Source: Microbacterium sp. AG238
GTDB taxonomy: Bacteria; Actinomycetota; Actinomycetes; Actinomycetales; Microbacteriaceae
Direction: 5' to 3'
DNA length: 64,000 nucleotides
NCBI RefSeq assembly: GCF_003610405.1
Contig: NZ_RAQC01000001.1
Span: forward strand, 744,001-808,000
Below, piece by piece: positions 43,784-53,242 of this stretch. Made by a program: the position numbers and the translations under genes. The notes beneath the pieces are model-generated. The model made no database searches. It saw only the letters and a list, made by a program, of their open reading frames with translations, and was not told the origin of the DNA. How positions within the stretch are numbered: the first letter of the stretch is position 1; every line of letters starts with the position of its first letter.

Positions 43784-45577
43784 TCACTGGGTCACGGGGA
43801 GCAGCGGCGTCTGCGAGTCGGACGGCATGATCCGGTAGTGCTTGAGCACCTGGGTCATGGCCTTCTGGAACGCCGGCCGGTTGGCTGCAGACAGACGCAG
43901 GGTCTTCGGCTCGTCGAATGCCGTCAGGACAACATACTTCGGATCGTCGGCCGGCGCGTAGCCGACCAGCGACGTGTAATAGAGGTTGTCCTTATACGCG
44001 CCGGTGTTCGGATCGACCTTCTGGGCGGTGCCCGTCTTGCCCGCCATGCGGTAGCCGGGAATCGCGATGTCATCGGCGAGCGTGCCCTGCGCGAAGACGT
44101 TCTCGAGCATCTCGCTGACCTGGCTGGCGGTGCTCTCCTTGATGACGCGCACCGGCTCGGGCAGGTCGGGCTCGGTCACGGTACCGTCGGCCGCGGTGCA
44201 GGACTCGACGAGGCTCAGCGGCTCGCGCACACCGCCGTTCGCGATGGTCTGGTAGACCGATGCCACCTGCGGGGCGGTCACGGTGAAGGCCTGGCCGAAC
44301 GTGGTCGTGTAGTACGTCTGGTTGTCCCACTGGTCGGTCGGGATGTAGGTGCCCTTGGGCTCCCCCGACCAGTTGAGCGCCGTGCCCTCGCCGACACCGA
44401 ACTTCTTGAGGTACTCGAGCCGGGTCTCGGGATCGACCTGCGTGCCGAACTGCGACAACGCGACGTTCGACGAGGTGACGAGCCCGCCGGTGAGGGTCAG
44501 GTTCTGCGCCTCGTGGTGCTCGGAGTCGTTGACGACGGCGCCGTTGGGGAACTCCATCCGATCCGGCGACCACGCGGTCGACAACGGCGTGAGTCCCGCC
44601 GCCTCGATGGCGGTCGCCGCCGTGACGGGCTTGAAGGTCGATCCCGGCTCGTACGAGTCGCGGAACAGCCGGCTGCCGCGATCGGCCGGGTCGGATGCCG
44701 CGATGTCGTTCAGATCGACGCTGGGGTACTCAGCCGCTGCCCGGATCTTTCCCGTGGCGACCTCCACGACGAGGATCGAGCCGCTCTCGGCCCCGAGGTT
44801 CTGGGTCTGCTCGGCGATCAGCTGCTGCATGTACCACTGCAGATCGCGATCGATCGTCAGGCGCAGCGTTCCGCCGTTGACGGGCGCGGGATCTTCGATC
44901 TCCGTCCCGGGGATCACGACGCCGTCGAGCCCCCGCATGTACCGGACCGTGCCGTCGCTGCTCTGCAGGCACGAGTTCTGCAGCGACTCCATCCCCTCGA
45001 GCGGGGTCTCGTCCGAACCGACGAATCCGATGACGTTGCCCGCGACGGCCCCGTCGGGATAGGTCCGATGCGGGTGGGGGTCGAAGCCCACGAACGGGAG
45101 CTTGAGATCGGCGAGGGCGCGGTACTGCGCCGTCGATATCCCACGCTCGAGATAGGCGAATCGCGACTCGGGATCAGCAGCGACGGCGGTCGTGACGATG
45201 CCCTCGACCTCGGCGGCATCCTGCCCGGTCACGGCGGCGATCTCGGTCGCCAGCTCGGGCCACGTGACGGTGACGGTCTGACCGTCGTCGTTCTTGCGCT
45301 TGATCCCGTTCGCGGCGAGCTTCGGGTCGATCTTCGCATCGTAGACGGAGGTCGTCGTCGCGAGCGGTGCCCCGTTGGTGTCGGTGATGTCGCCGCGCGT
45401 CCCGAAGAGTTCCGTCCCGGCCTCCATCGCCAGGTTTCGGGCATCCGTCTGGTGCTCGTCGGCGTTGACGACCTGGATGTCGACGAGCCGGACGATGAAG
45501 GCGACGAGGACGATGAGGACGACGAGGAGTGCGACGACCGTACGGCGGCGCGGACTGCGGGTGGCTCGTGTCGTCAT
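43784..45577 (-). CDS. ftsI: Penicillin-binding protein, septal transpeptidase
   Basis: The 597-residue class B PBP crosslinks septal wall. One N-terminal helix (VVALLVVLIVLVAFIVRLVDIQ), a pedestal domain, then the transpeptidase: GSTFKPV (Ser313), SSN (about 369) and KTGTA (about 514). A PASTA domain is not present. It lies between the ftsL-like gene (5-nt gap) and murF (28-nt gap). Confidence 0.95.
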   Translation of the reverse strand: MTTRATRSPRRRTVVALLVVLIVLVAFIVRLVDIQVVNADEHQTDARNLAMEAGTELFGTRGDITDTNGAPLATTTSVYDAKIDPKLAANGIKRKNDDGQTVTVTWPELATEIAAVTGQDAAEVEGIVTTAVAADPESRFAYLERGISTAQYRALADLKLPFVGFDPHPHRTYPDGAVAGNVIGFVGSDETPLEGMESLQNSCLQSSDGTVRYMRGLDGVVIPGTEIEDPAPVNGGTLRLTIDRDLQWYMQQLIAEQTQNLGAESGSILVVEVATGKIRAAAEYPSVDLNDIAASDPADRGSRLFRDSYEPGSTFKPVTAATAIEAAGLTPLSTAWSPDRMEFPNGAVVNDSEHHEAQNLTLTGGLVTSSNVALSQFGTQVDPETRLEYLKKFGVGEGTALNWSGEPKGTYIPTDQWDNQTYYTTTFGQAFTVTAPQVASVYQTIANGGVREPLSLVESCTAADGTVTEPDLPEPVRVIKESTASQVSEMLENVFAQGTLADDIAIPGYRMAGKTGTAQKVDPNTGAYKDNLYYTSLVGYAPADDPKYVVLTAFDEPKTLRLSAANRPAFQKAMTQVLKHYRIMPSDSQTPLLPVTQ

Positions 45578-45582
45578 GGTTC

Positions 45583-46203
45583 TCAGTGTGTGCTCGGGGC
45601 GGGCAATCCGTCGGCGATGGGCGGGGGTGTCGCACGATCGGCACCGACCAGCTCGTCGGTGCTCGTGCCGGACGCGAGACTCGCGTCGGGATCGGTGACC
45701 AGCGGCACGCCGGCGACGAGGGAGTTCGCGACGGCGGCCCGGCCCAGGGCGTCGACGTTCGAGTGCGAGCCGGCAGCGCTGGCGGCGCCCAGCACGGCTC
45801 CGTCGCTGAGCCGCAGGTAGCTCGGCGACTCCGCGATCACCATGCCCAGCGCGGTGGCGTTCGCCGCGAGGTACTGGGGAGAGGCGAGCCCCGCGAGATC
45901 GTCCTGGATGATCTGCTTCTGCCAGGTGAGCTGGCGCTGCTGCTGCGAGAGCGAGGAGATCTCGTACGAGGTCTGGGTCGTGAGGATCGACAGCCCCATC
46001 TGCACCGCCCCGATGAGCACCGCCCCCGACACGGCGATGACGCCGTAGAGCATGCGCGGGCGGCGGCGACGGGCCGCGCCCGTGACCAGGCGCAGATCGC
46101 GCTGGCGTTCCCGCTCCCCCTCGCGCGGCAGGCGGCCGGGAACGCTCGCGAAGAAGTCGTCACCGAGCGGCGATGGGATGCGGGCGGTGTTGTCGGCAGT
46201 CAC
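45583..46203 (-). CDS. FtsL-like divisome protein
   Basis: The 206-residue protein has a charged cytoplasmic N-terminus, one helix ([20 protein letters not shown]) and a periplasmic coiled coil ([24 protein letters not shown]), then a Ser/Ala/Pro-rich tail. Position between rsmH and ftsI, topology and coiled coil all fit FtsL, whose sequence is poorly conserved. Its ATG overlaps the rsmH stop (ATGA). Confidence 0.85.
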   Translation of the reverse strand: MTADNTARIPSPLGDDFFASVPGRLPREGERERQRDLRLVTGAARRRRPRMLYGVIAVSGAVLIGAVQMGLSILTTQTSYEISSLSQQQRQLTWQKQIIQDDLAGLASPQYLAANATALGMVIAESPSYLRLSDGAVLGAASAAGSHSNVDALGRAAVANSLVAGVPLVTDPDASLASGTSTDELVGADRATPPPIADGLPAPSTH

Positions 46204-47159
46204 GAGGCCTCCCTCATCCGTTCCGCCGCACGCAGCCGGACCGGCGTCGCGCGGGGATTGCGTTCACGTTCTTCCTCGGACGCCAGTTCCGCGCCGCGCA
46301 CCAGCAGCCGGAACCGCGGCGCGTGTTCGGGGAGCTCGACGGGCAGGCCGCTCGGCGCGGTCGAGGACGAGGCCTCGGCCAGCACGCGCTTGACCGCGCG
46401 GTCTTCGAGCGACTGGTACGACATGACGACGATGCGCCCGCCGACGGCCAGCGCATCGAGCGCGGCGGGCAGGGCGCGTTCGAGCACGGCGAGCTCGGCG
46501 TTGACTTCGATGCGCAGCGCTTGGAAGACGCGTTTCGCGGGGTGCCCCGAACGCTCGCGCTGGACGGCGATCGGAGTCGCGGCGATGAGCACATCGACGA
46601 GCTCGCCGGATCGGGTGAGCGGAGCACGGCCGCGCGCCTCGATGATCGCCCGGGCGTATCGCCCGGCCAGCTTCTCCTCGCCGTAGCGCTCGAAGATGCG
46701 GCGCAGGTTGCCTTCGCTGTACGTCGCGAGGATCTCCGCCGCCGTCGTGCCCGCGGTCTGGTCCATCCGCATATCGAGGGGCGCGTCCTGCGCGTACGCG
46801 AATCCGCGGTCGGCCTCGTCGAGCTGCAGGGACGACACGCCCAGATCGAAGAGGATGCCGTCGACGCGGCGGATGCCGAGCGAGTCGAGCGCCTCGCGGA
46901 TGCCGTCGTAGACGGTGTGCACGAGGTCGACGCGATCGCCGAACCGGGCCAGCCGCTCTCCCGCGATGCGCAGAGCGTCGGTGTCACGGTCGAGGCCGAC
47001 CAGCCGCACGTCGGGGAACTTCTCGAGCAGAGCCTCCGAGTGACCGCCCATGCCTTCGGTCGCGTCGACGACGACGGCGCCCTCGCGCTGGAGCGCGGGA
47101 GCGAGCAGCTCGACGCAGCGGTCGAGCAGAACGGGGGTGTGGATGTCGTCGTTCGTCAT
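46200..47159 (-). CDS. rsmH: 16S rRNA (cytosine-1402 N4)-methyltransferase
   Basis: The 319-residue SAM methyltransferase (MraW) methylates C1402 of 16S rRNA. It has [59 protein letters not shown] and [16 protein letters not shown]. Second gene of the dcw cluster, 101 nt after mraZ. Confidence 0.96.
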   Translation of the reverse strand: MTNDDIHTPVLLDRCVELLAPALQREGAVVVDATEGMGGHSEALLEKFPDVRLVGLDRDTDALRIAGERLARFGDRVDLVHTVYDGIREALDSLGIRRVDGILFDLGVSSLQLDEADRGFAYAQDAPLDMRMDQTAGTTAAEILATYSEGNLRRIFERYGEEKLAGRYARAIIEARGRAPLTRSGELVDVLIAATPIAVQRERSGHPAKRVFQALRIEVNAELAVLERALPAALDALAVGGRIVVMSYQSLEDRAVKRVLAEASSSTAPSGLPVELPEHAPRFRLLVRGAELASEEERERNPRATPVRLRAAERMREAS

Positions 47160-47260
47160 GGTCGTGGAGGGACGGGGCCCGGAGCCGTGATCCCCCTCCG
47201 CTGCGACCTGACACCGGGGAAGTGCGTCAGGGCCAGCGGCTGAGGATCACGGCCACGGGG

Positions 47261-47692
47261 TCAGAAGAGTCCCGGGATCACCTCCTGCTCCATGTCGGAG
47301 TACGCGTCTTCGTTGCCGGCGGCGTAGGCGTTCCAGGCATCGGCGTCCCAGATCTCGGCGTGTGCGCCGACGCCGGTCATGACCAGCTCTCGGCCGAGAC
47401 CGGCATAGGTGCGCAGGTGCGGCGGCACCGTGATGCGGTTCTGGCTGTCGGGCTTCTCCGCGCTCGCGCCCGAGAGGAACATGCGCTGGAAGTCGCGCGC
47501 CTGCTTGTTCGTCAGGGGCGCTTCGCGGATCCGCTCGTAGACGCGCTCGAACTCGACCGTGCTGAAGACGTAGAGGCACCGCTCCTGGCCGCGCGTGACG
47601 ACGACACCAGGGCCGAGGTCGTCGCGGAATTTGGCGGGGAGGATGACGCGGCCCTTCTCGTCGAGCTTGGGGGTGTGCGTGCCGAGAAGCAT
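47261..47692 (-). CDS. mraZ: Transcriptional regulator MraZ
   Basis: The 143-residue DNA-binding protein has two SpoVT-AbrB-like MraZ domains, with [19 protein letters not shown] in the first and [20 protein letters not shown] in the second. In studied bacteria it binds spaced repeats upstream of its own gene. Such repeats are visible at 47729-47757. GGAG precedes the ATG. Confidence 0.95.
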   Translation of the reverse strand: MLLGTHTPKLDEKGRVILPAKFRDDLGPGVVVTRGQERCLYVFSTVEFERVYERIREAPLTNKQARDFQRMFLSGASAEKPDSQNRITVPPHLRTYAGLGRELVMTGVGAHAEIWDADAWNAYAAGNEDAYSDMEQEVIPGLF

Positions 47693-47728
47693 GGTGCTCC
47701 ACCACCCCCTCCCGGCCCGTCGGTGCGC

Positions 47729-47757
47729 ACCACTTTACTCCACTTTCCTCCACTTCA
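47729..47757 (-). promoter_or_regulatory. MraZ operator: three spaced repeats upstream of mraZ
   Basis: On the minus strand the unit AAGTGG with a following AG occurs three times at an exact 10-bp period (complement of positions 47730-47736, 47740-47746 and 47750-47756; the last reads GAAGTGG). This matches the known MraZ pattern of short G-rich repeats 10 bp apart. Confidence 0.75.
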
Positions 47758-47792
47758 CTATGGCAGGCGCGCCCGTTCCTCCCCCGAGGCAC

Positions 47793-47824
47793 AAAAAAGA
47801 GCACCGACCCGGAGGTCGGTGCTC
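47793..47824 (-). terminator. Rho-independent terminator of the DUF3040 gene
   Basis: A perfect stem GAGCACCGACC/GGTCGGTGCTC (47799-47824) followed on the minus strand by six T (47793-47798) lies 20 nt past the stop. Confidence 0.92.
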
Positions 47825-47844
47825 TGAGAGTGAGGTGGCTGACG

Positions 47845-48216
47845 TCAGCGTTCGCCGTTGCGGCGGTCCCATCGGTCGTTCATCCGGTCCATGAAACTCG
47901 AGGAGCGGGCGGTCGGCTTGCGGGTGCCGGCCGTGGCCGCCGGCCGGCTCGCGGCGGCGTTCCGAGAGGGGGTCAGCGCCAGCACGACACCCCCGACCAT
48001 CACGAGGAAGGCGACGACGCCGATCGCGATGATGCTGCTCGAGACGCCGGCGATCAGACCGCCGAGACCGAGGAGGACGAGGACCGCACCGTAGACGATG
48101 TTGCGGTAGCTGAGGGACTGACCTTCGCGCGGAGCACTGACGACGTCTGCTTCATTGCGCATGAGATGGCGTTCCATCTCGTCGAGCAGCCGCTGCTCCT
48201 GTTCTGACAGTGGCAT
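47845..48216 (-). CDS. DUF3040 membrane protein
   Basis: The 123-residue protein starts MPLSEQEQRLLDEMERHLMR, the DUF3040 signature, and has two helices (YGAVLVLLGLGGLIAGVS and IAIGVVAFLVMVGGVVLAL) then a basic tail. The function is unknown. Homologues sit next to mraZ in Mycobacterium. GGGGGAT precedes the ATG and a TAGAAT -10 element lies about 34 nt up. Confidence 0.9.
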   Translation of the reverse strand: MPLSEQEQRLLDEMERHLMRNEADVVSAPREGQSLSYRNIVYGAVLVLLGLGGLIAGVSSSIIAIGVVAFLVMVGGVVLALTPSRNAAASRPAATAGTRKPTARSSSFMDRMNDRWDRRNGER

Positions 48217-48272
48217 GCATCCCCCTCTGTTCGGGTACCGGTGCGCCCGATTCTACGCGCGCTGATGAGAAC

Positions 48273-48278
48273 TAGGCT
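48273..48278 (+). promoter_or_regulatory. -10 element (TAGGCT) of the polyprenyl synthase gene
   Basis: TAGGCT is followed by 6 nt and the GTG at 48285, consistent with a leaderless transcript. Confidence 0.5.
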
Positions 48279-48284
48279 AGGCCC

Positions 48285-49358
48285 GTGACGAGCTCCGCCG
48301 ACCCGATCTCGACCGTTTCCCAGCGACTGGAAAGATTCGCGTTGGATCGGCGGGCCGAGGTCGCCGATCTCGGGGCTGAAGCGGCCGATTTCGTCGACCG
48401 CGCCCTCACCGCCGTCGCCGGCGGCAAAAGGCTGCGCGCCCGCTTCCTGTCGGCAGGACACGCGGCGGCCGGCGCCCCGTCCGGCGACGCCGACATCGCC
48501 GGCGTCGCCGCGTCGCTCGAGATCTTCCACGCCGCTGCACTGGTGCACGACGACCTCGTCGACAACTCCGACACCCGGCGGGGCCGCCCCGCCGCGCATC
48601 GGGCTCTCGAAGAAGCGCACCGTCGATCGGGCTGGCTGGGCGATGCCGACGCCTTCGGACGCGCCGCGGCGATCCTGCTCGGCGACCTGCTCATCGCCTG
48701 GAGCGATGACCTCCTCGAAGACGCCCTCGACGGGCACCCGCACGCGGCCGATGTGCGCCGCCAGTACGCGACGATGCGCCGCGACGTGACCGTCGGGCAG
48801 TACCTCGATGTCGCGGAGGAAGCCGCGTGGGCGACGGCACCCGACGGGGAACACGCCGCGCGCGCCCTCCGCGTCGCGTCGTACAAGTCGGCCCGCTACA
48901 GCGTGCAGCAGCCGCTGCTGATCGGCGCCGCGCTCAGCGGCGCCACCGCGGCTCAGCGCGAGACCCTCGCAGACTTCGGTCACGCCGTCGGGCTCGCCTT
49001 CCAGCTGCGAGACGACGTGCTCGGCGTCTTCGGCGACTCTTCGGTGACGGGCAAGCCGTCCGGAGACGACCTTCGCGAGGGCAAGCGCACGGTCCTCATC
49101 GCTTATGCCCGTGAGGCGATGGACGACGCCGGCCGGTCCGACCTCGATGCCGCGCTCGGTGACCGGACCCTCGATGAGGCGACCATCGCTCGGCTGCAGA
49201 AGGTCATCCGAGAAAGTGGCGCCGTCGAGCGCCTCGAAGGCGAGATCGATCGCCTCTCTACGGCCGCGGACACGGCACTCGAGAACGCCCCGATCGGGGC
49301 TGCCGAGGTGGCCCTCCTGCGCGAGATCGCCGACGCCGCCATCCGACGCTCCGCCTGA
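48285..49358 (+). CDS. Polyprenyl diphosphate synthase (IdsA-type)
   Basis: The 357-residue all-helical enzyme extends isoprenoid chains from IPP. The first Asp-rich motif is VHDDLVDNSDTRRGRP and the second QLRDDVLGVFGD; AGGKRLRARF is the substrate segment. Product length (C15-C30) cannot be set from sequence. It sits where M. tuberculosis has idsA2, upstream of Rv2175c and pknL. GTG start. Confidence 0.93.
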   Translation: MTSSADPISTVSQRLERFALDRRAEVADLGAEAADFVDRALTAVAGGKRLRARFLSAGHAAAGAPSGDADIAGVAASLEIFHAAALVHDDLVDNSDTRRGRPAAHRALEEAHRRSGWLGDADAFGRAAAILLGDLLIAWSDDLLEDALDGHPHAADVRRQYATMRRDVTVGQYLDVAEEAAWATAPDGEHAARALRVASYKSARYSVQQPLLIGAALSGATAAQRETLADFGHAVGLAFQLRDDVLGVFGDSSVTGKPSGDDLREGKRTVLIAYAREAMDDAGRSDLDAALGDRTLDEATIARLQKVIRESGAVERLEGEIDRLSTAADTALENAPIGAAEVALLREIADAAIRRSA

Positions 49359-49393
49359 GTCGACGGCTTCCGCCTCCGCTGACGGGCGCTGCG

Positions 49394-49744
49394 TCAGGCG
49401 AGAGTCTGAGCGACCCGTCGGACCTCCGCCTTGCGCCCCGCACGCAGAGCCGCGATCGGAGCCGCTCCGATCGATTCCTCGATCGCGAACAGCCAGTCGA
49501 TCGCCTCGTCATCCGAGAACCCGACGTCGTGCAGCACGGTGATGGTGCCGCGCAGCGACGAGAGCGGTGCACCGTCGAGGAAGAACGCCTCGGGAATGCG
49601 GAACGTGCCGTCGCGGCGCGAGCCGATGAGGTGATTCTCATCCAGCAGCCGGCGGACGCGGCTGAGCGTCTCACCCGTGAGGTCGACCACATCGGGCAGC
49701 GTCAGCCAGGACAGGGGAACGACGGGGTAATCGGCAGTGCTCAC
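49394..49744 (-). CDS. Rv2175c-type DNA-binding protein
   Basis: The 116-residue protein has an N-terminal winged helix-turn-helix like region (WLTLPDVVDLTGETLSRVRRLLDENHLIGSRRDGTFRIPEAF) and the Rv2175c C-terminal domain. In M. tuberculosis the homologue is phosphorylated by PknL, which stops DNA binding. Here a PASTA kinase lies 1.4 kb away, with the LysM gene between. GTG at 49744; CATAGT lies 6 nt up. Confidence 0.9.
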   Translation of the reverse strand: MSTADYPVVPLSWLTLPDVVDLTGETLSRVRRLLDENHLIGSRRDGTFRIPEAFFLDGAPLSSLRGTITVLHDVGFSDDEAIDWLFAIEESIGAAPIAALRAGRKAEVRRVAQTLA

Positions 49745-49882
49745 CCCTTCACTATGTCACTTCCACTCGGCGTCGCGGCTCCCGCGTCCGGCTCATTTCA
49801 CACGAATCACAGCAGTCACATCGGTTGACACCTCTCACAGCCGCGTGTCAGCGTTTCCGAGACCTCCGAGAAGGGACCCTCC

Positions 49883-51094
49883 GTGCGCCGCGACTCGATC
49901 TCTCCCCCGCACCCACCGCGACCCCGCCTGCGCGGCATGGTCGCGCCCGCCGTCGTGGGCTCGATCGCGCTGAGCCTGACGGCGCAGCCCGCCGCCGCCA
50001 CCCCCACGGTCGAGACGGCCCATCGGGACGGCGCGCCCGGGGCGACGTTGCGGTCGGCTGTGCCCGGTGCCGCCTCCGCCCGTCCGCTCGCGGCTCGACC
50101 GGCCGAGCACACGGTCGTGCTCGGCGACACGATCAGCCGGATCGCATCCGCCTATGGGCTCCGTACGGTCGACCTCCTCGCATGGAACGGTCTGGACTGG
50201 TCATCCGTCATCCGTCCCGGAGACCGGATCCGGCTGAGCGCCGAGGCGGGCGCGACCGCCGCGGTCGCTCCCGCCCCGCAGGCCGCGCCCGCCGGAGTCA
50301 CCCACACCGTCTCGACCGGCGACACGCCCTGGTCGATCGCTCAGGCCCACGGCATCGGGGTCGGCGCATTGCTCGCCGCGAACGGGCTCGGGGACGGAGC
50401 GGTGATCTTCCCCGGCCAGACCCTCGCGGTCCCCTCGGCCGCCGGCGCGACGGCGATGCCCGCCCCCGCGGCCGTCTCTCAGGCGACCCCGATCGCCGCC
50501 GCGACCCACACCGTGGCCGCCGGCGACACGCTGTCGGCGATCGCCACCGCGAACGGGCTGGGCCTCGACGCGGTGCTCGCCGCGAACGGGCTGGACCGCG
50601 CATCGATCATCTACCCGGGGCAGGCGCTCGTGATCCCGGGCGCCGCGGCGACTCCGGCTGTCGCGACGTCCGCGCTGGTCGACCTCGGCCTCGACGCGGA
50701 GCAGATCGAGAACGCCCGACTCATCATCCAGGTCGGTCGGGAACGCGGCGTCCCCGACCGCGGCATCGCCATCGCTCTGGCGACGGCGATGGTCGAGTCG
50801 TGGATCCGCAACCTCGACTGGGGAGATCGCGACTCGCTCGGGCTCTTCCAACAGCGCCCGAGCACCGGATGGGGCACCCCCGACCAGGTCCGCGACGCCT
50901 CCCGGTCGATCGCGACCTTCTACGGCGGCGCCGCCGACCCCAACGGCACCGCAACCCGCGGGCTGCTCGACATCCCGGGCTGGGAGAACCTCCCGTTCAC
51001 CGACGCCGCGCAAGCCGTGCAGATCTCCGCTTACCCCGATCGGTACGGCGAGTGGGAGCAGCAGGCTTACCGCTGGCTCGCCGCGCTCGGCTGA
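49883..51094 (+). CDS. Secreted LysM protein with lytic-transglycosylase-like domain
   Basis: The 403-residue protein has a signal peptide (VAPAVVGSIALSLTAQPAAA), three LysM wall-binding modules (about 76-118, 140-184, 209-252) joined by Ala/Pro linkers, and a C-terminal lysozyme-like domain (275-400). The probable catalytic Glu is in TAMVESWIRNL (Glu305), followed by LGLFQQRPSTGWG. It likely cuts peptidoglycan outside the cell. GTG start at 49883; it precedes the PASTA kinase. Confidence 0.9.
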   Translation: MRRDSISPPHPPRPRLRGMVAPAVVGSIALSLTAQPAAATPTVETAHRDGAPGATLRSAVPGAASARPLAARPAEHTVVLGDTISRIASAYGLRTVDLLAWNGLDWSSVIRPGDRIRLSAEAGATAAVAPAPQAAPAGVTHTVSTGDTPWSIAQAHGIGVGALLAANGLGDGAVIFPGQTLAVPSAAGATAMPAPAAVSQATPIAAATHTVAAGDTLSAIATANGLGLDAVLAANGLDRASIIYPGQALVIPGAAATPAVATSALVDLGLDAEQIENARLIIQVGRERGVPDRGIAIALATAMVESWIRNLDWGDRDSLGLFQQRPSTGWGTPDQVRDASRSIATFYGGAADPNGTATRGLLDIPGWENLPFTDAAQAVQISAYPDRYGEWEQQAYRWLAALG

Positions 51095-51170
51095 CCCCGA
51101 AAGCGCTGGGAAGCCCATGTCACCGGTGCCCGAGGGTGAGCCGTTGCCCGGGCTCGCAGCATCCGCTCCG

Positions 51171-51176
51171 TAGAAT
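51171..51176 (+). promoter_or_regulatory. -10 element (TAGAAT) of the PASTA kinase gene
   Basis: TAGAAT is followed by 6 nt and the GTG at 51183; no Shine-Dalgarno is present. Confidence 0.55.
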
Positions 51177-51182
51177 CGCTCC

Positions 51183-53138
51183 GTGAGCATGAGCCAGCAG
51201 ACCGACCCGCTGATCGGCCGACTGGTCGACCAGCGGTATCGCGTCCGCGCTCGCATCGCCCGCGGCGGCATGGCGACGGTGTACGTCGCGACCGACCTCA
51301 GACTCGAGCGCCGCGTCGCTCTGAAGGTCATGCACGGGCATCTCTCCGACGACTCCGTGTTCCAGAGCCGCTTCATCCAGGAAGCCCGCTCCGCTGCCCG
51401 GCTCGCCGACCCCCATGTCGTCAACGTGTTCGACCAGGGCCAGGACGGCGAGATGGCCTACCTGGTGATGGAGTATCTGCCGGGCATCACGCTGCGCGAG
51501 CTGCTGCGCGAGCAGAAGCGCCTGACCATCCCGCAGACGATCACGATCATGGACGCGATCCTTTCGGGTCTCGCAGCCGCCCATCGGGCTGGGATCGTGC
51601 ACCGCGACGTCAAGCCCGAGAACGTGCTGCTGGCCGAGGACGGCCGCATCAAGATCGGCGACTTCGGCCTGGCACGCGCGACGACCGCGAACACCGCGAC
51701 GGGCCAGATGCTCCTCGGCACGATCGCCTACCTCGCTCCGGAGCTGGTCACCCGGGGCACCGCCGACGCGCGCAGCGACATCTACGCGCTCGGCATCATG
51801 CTCTACGAGATGCTCGCCGGCGAGCAGCCCTACAAGGGCGAGCAGCCGATGCAGATCGCCTACCAGCATGCGACCGACTCGGTGCCGCGACCGAGCGCGA
51901 AGAACCCCGGAGTGCCCGAGCAGCTCGACGAGCTGGTGCTGTGGGCGACCGAGCGCGAGCCCGACGAGCGTCCACTCGACGCCCGGGTCATGCTCGACCG
52001 GCTGCGCGAGATCGAGCGCGAGCTGGGTGTCTTCCCGCAGGTGGTGCGCACAGCACCGTCCGGCGCCCCGGCGGTCGTCATCGACGATGACGGCGAGGGC
52101 TCGGGCGAGCTCACCAAGGTGATGCCCGGCACGTTCACCGCGCCGCCGGTGACCACCGATGTCGACAACGCGACACGGCTGCGGCGACTCGCCCGACGCA
52201 ATCGCGCGAAGGGCGCCTGGCTCGTCACGATCGTCCTCCTGCTGGCGGCTCTCGCCGGCGGGACGGGGTGGTGGTTCGGATCGGGTCCCGGCTCGCTGGT
52301 CGCCGTTCCGGACGTGCGCGGCGAGACGTTCGCCGAGGCTCAGGCCGCGATCGCAGCCCAGGGGCTGCTGGCCGAGGAGTCCGGCGAGAACAGCCTCGAC
52401 GTCGCTACGGGTCTCACCATCCGCACCGACCCCGCCCCGGGCACCCGGCTCGATCGCGAGGCGACCGTGACCGTGGTCATCTCGCGCGGACCGGCAGAAG
52501 TGTCGATTCCCGCCCTCTCGGGTCAGACCGAACAGGCGGCGCGCGAGATCCTGCGGCAGAACATCGTGGCCGTGTCCGACGACCCGGACGCCGAGTTCGA
52601 TCCGGATGTCGCCGAGGGCACCGTCATCCGCGCGTCCGGCACCCCGGCCGGGGGCGGCGACGCCATCGACTGCTCGAACGGCTGCACGCTCCGCCAGGGC
52701 GACTCGGCGGCCCTGCTGGTCTCGCGCGGTGCCGTGCCCGATGTCTCGGGCCAGAGCGTCAACCGCGCGACCGCCATGCTCACCGACGTCGGCCTCGAGG
52801 TGTCGAGTGACACCCGCAGCGAGGCGAGCGAGCGCACCGCCAAGGGCGACGTGATCGGCATCGCAGACCGCGGCGAGGAGGGCAACTGGCGGCCGGGCGA
52901 GACCGTGACCCTGATCGTCTCGAGCGGTCCCCCGCTGTTCGAGGTGCCGAGCGTCGTCGGGCAGACCCGCGATGCGGCCGCGCAGACGCTGCGCGACGCG
53001 GGATTCGACGTCAGCTTCTCGGCCCTGTGGAACATCTGGCCCGACGGGTTGACCAAGGTCACCGCACAGGACCCCACCGGCGGGAGCAAGCACGTGCGCG
53101 GCACCACCATCACCCTGCAGATCACCGCCACCGGCTGA
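51183..53138 (+). CDS. PASTA-domain serine/threonine kinase in the PknL position
   Basis: The 651-residue kinase has an N-terminal kinase domain: ARGGMATVYVA (glycine loop), VALKVM (Lys48), HRDVKPEN (Asp142), GDFGLA (Asp160). A juxtamembrane stretch with TKVMPGTF, one helix (about 341-365) and four extracellular PASTA repeats follow (starting VAVPDVRG, VSIPALSG, GAVPDVSG, FEVPSVVG). PASTA domains bind wall fragments or lipid II. Neighbours (Rv2175c-like, prenyl synthase, aroG) match the pknL locus of Mycobacterium. Confidence 0.95.
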   Translation: MSMSQQTDPLIGRLVDQRYRVRARIARGGMATVYVATDLRLERRVALKVMHGHLSDDSVFQSRFIQEARSAARLADPHVVNVFDQGQDGEMAYLVMEYLPGITLRELLREQKRLTIPQTITIMDAILSGLAAAHRAGIVHRDVKPENVLLAEDGRIKIGDFGLARATTANTATGQMLLGTIAYLAPELVTRGTADARSDIYALGIMLYEMLAGEQPYKGEQPMQIAYQHATDSVPRPSAKNPGVPEQLDELVLWATEREPDERPLDARVMLDRLREIERELGVFPQVVRTAPSGAPAVVIDDDGEGSGELTKVMPGTFTAPPVTTDVDNATRLRRLARRNRAKGAWLVTIVLLLAALAGGTGWWFGSGPGSLVAVPDVRGETFAEAQAAIAAQGLLAEESGENSLDVATGLTIRTDPAPGTRLDREATVTVVISRGPAEVSIPALSGQTEQAAREILRQNIVAVSDDPDAEFDPDVAEGTVIRASGTPAGGGDAIDCSNGCTLRQGDSAALLVSRGAVPDVSGQSVNRATAMLTDVGLEVSSDTRSEASERTAKGDVIGIADRGEEGNWRPGETVTLIVSSGPPLFEVPSVVGQTRDAAAQTLRDAGFDVSFSALWNIWPDGLTKVTAQDPTGGSKHVRGTTITLQITATG

Positions 53139-53168
53139 GCCTGCCCGGTCTTCCGGGCCCGACGAGTG

Positions 53169-53224
53169 CGAGAGCGCACGAATGCACGGTCAGGAGCCTC
53201 CTGCACCCTGCGAATACGCGTCCT
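53169..53224. repeat. Hairpin repeat A, between the kinase and the DUF559 gene
   Basis: The left arm starts CGAGAGCGCACGAATGCACG and has an imperfect right arm ending at 53224 (14 of 22 pairs). A GGAG/CTCC pair forms the tip. Its left arm matches the repeat at 54221 in about 18 of 22 positions. It lies between convergent genes and may also end transcription. Confidence 0.6.
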
Positions 53225-53242
53225 CGCCGACCTCCGAGCGGT

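Noticed and set aside
51120..53093. Long open frame antisense to the PASTA kinase
   Set aside because: Shadow frame; the kinase has all catalytic motifs and four PASTA repeats on the plus strand.
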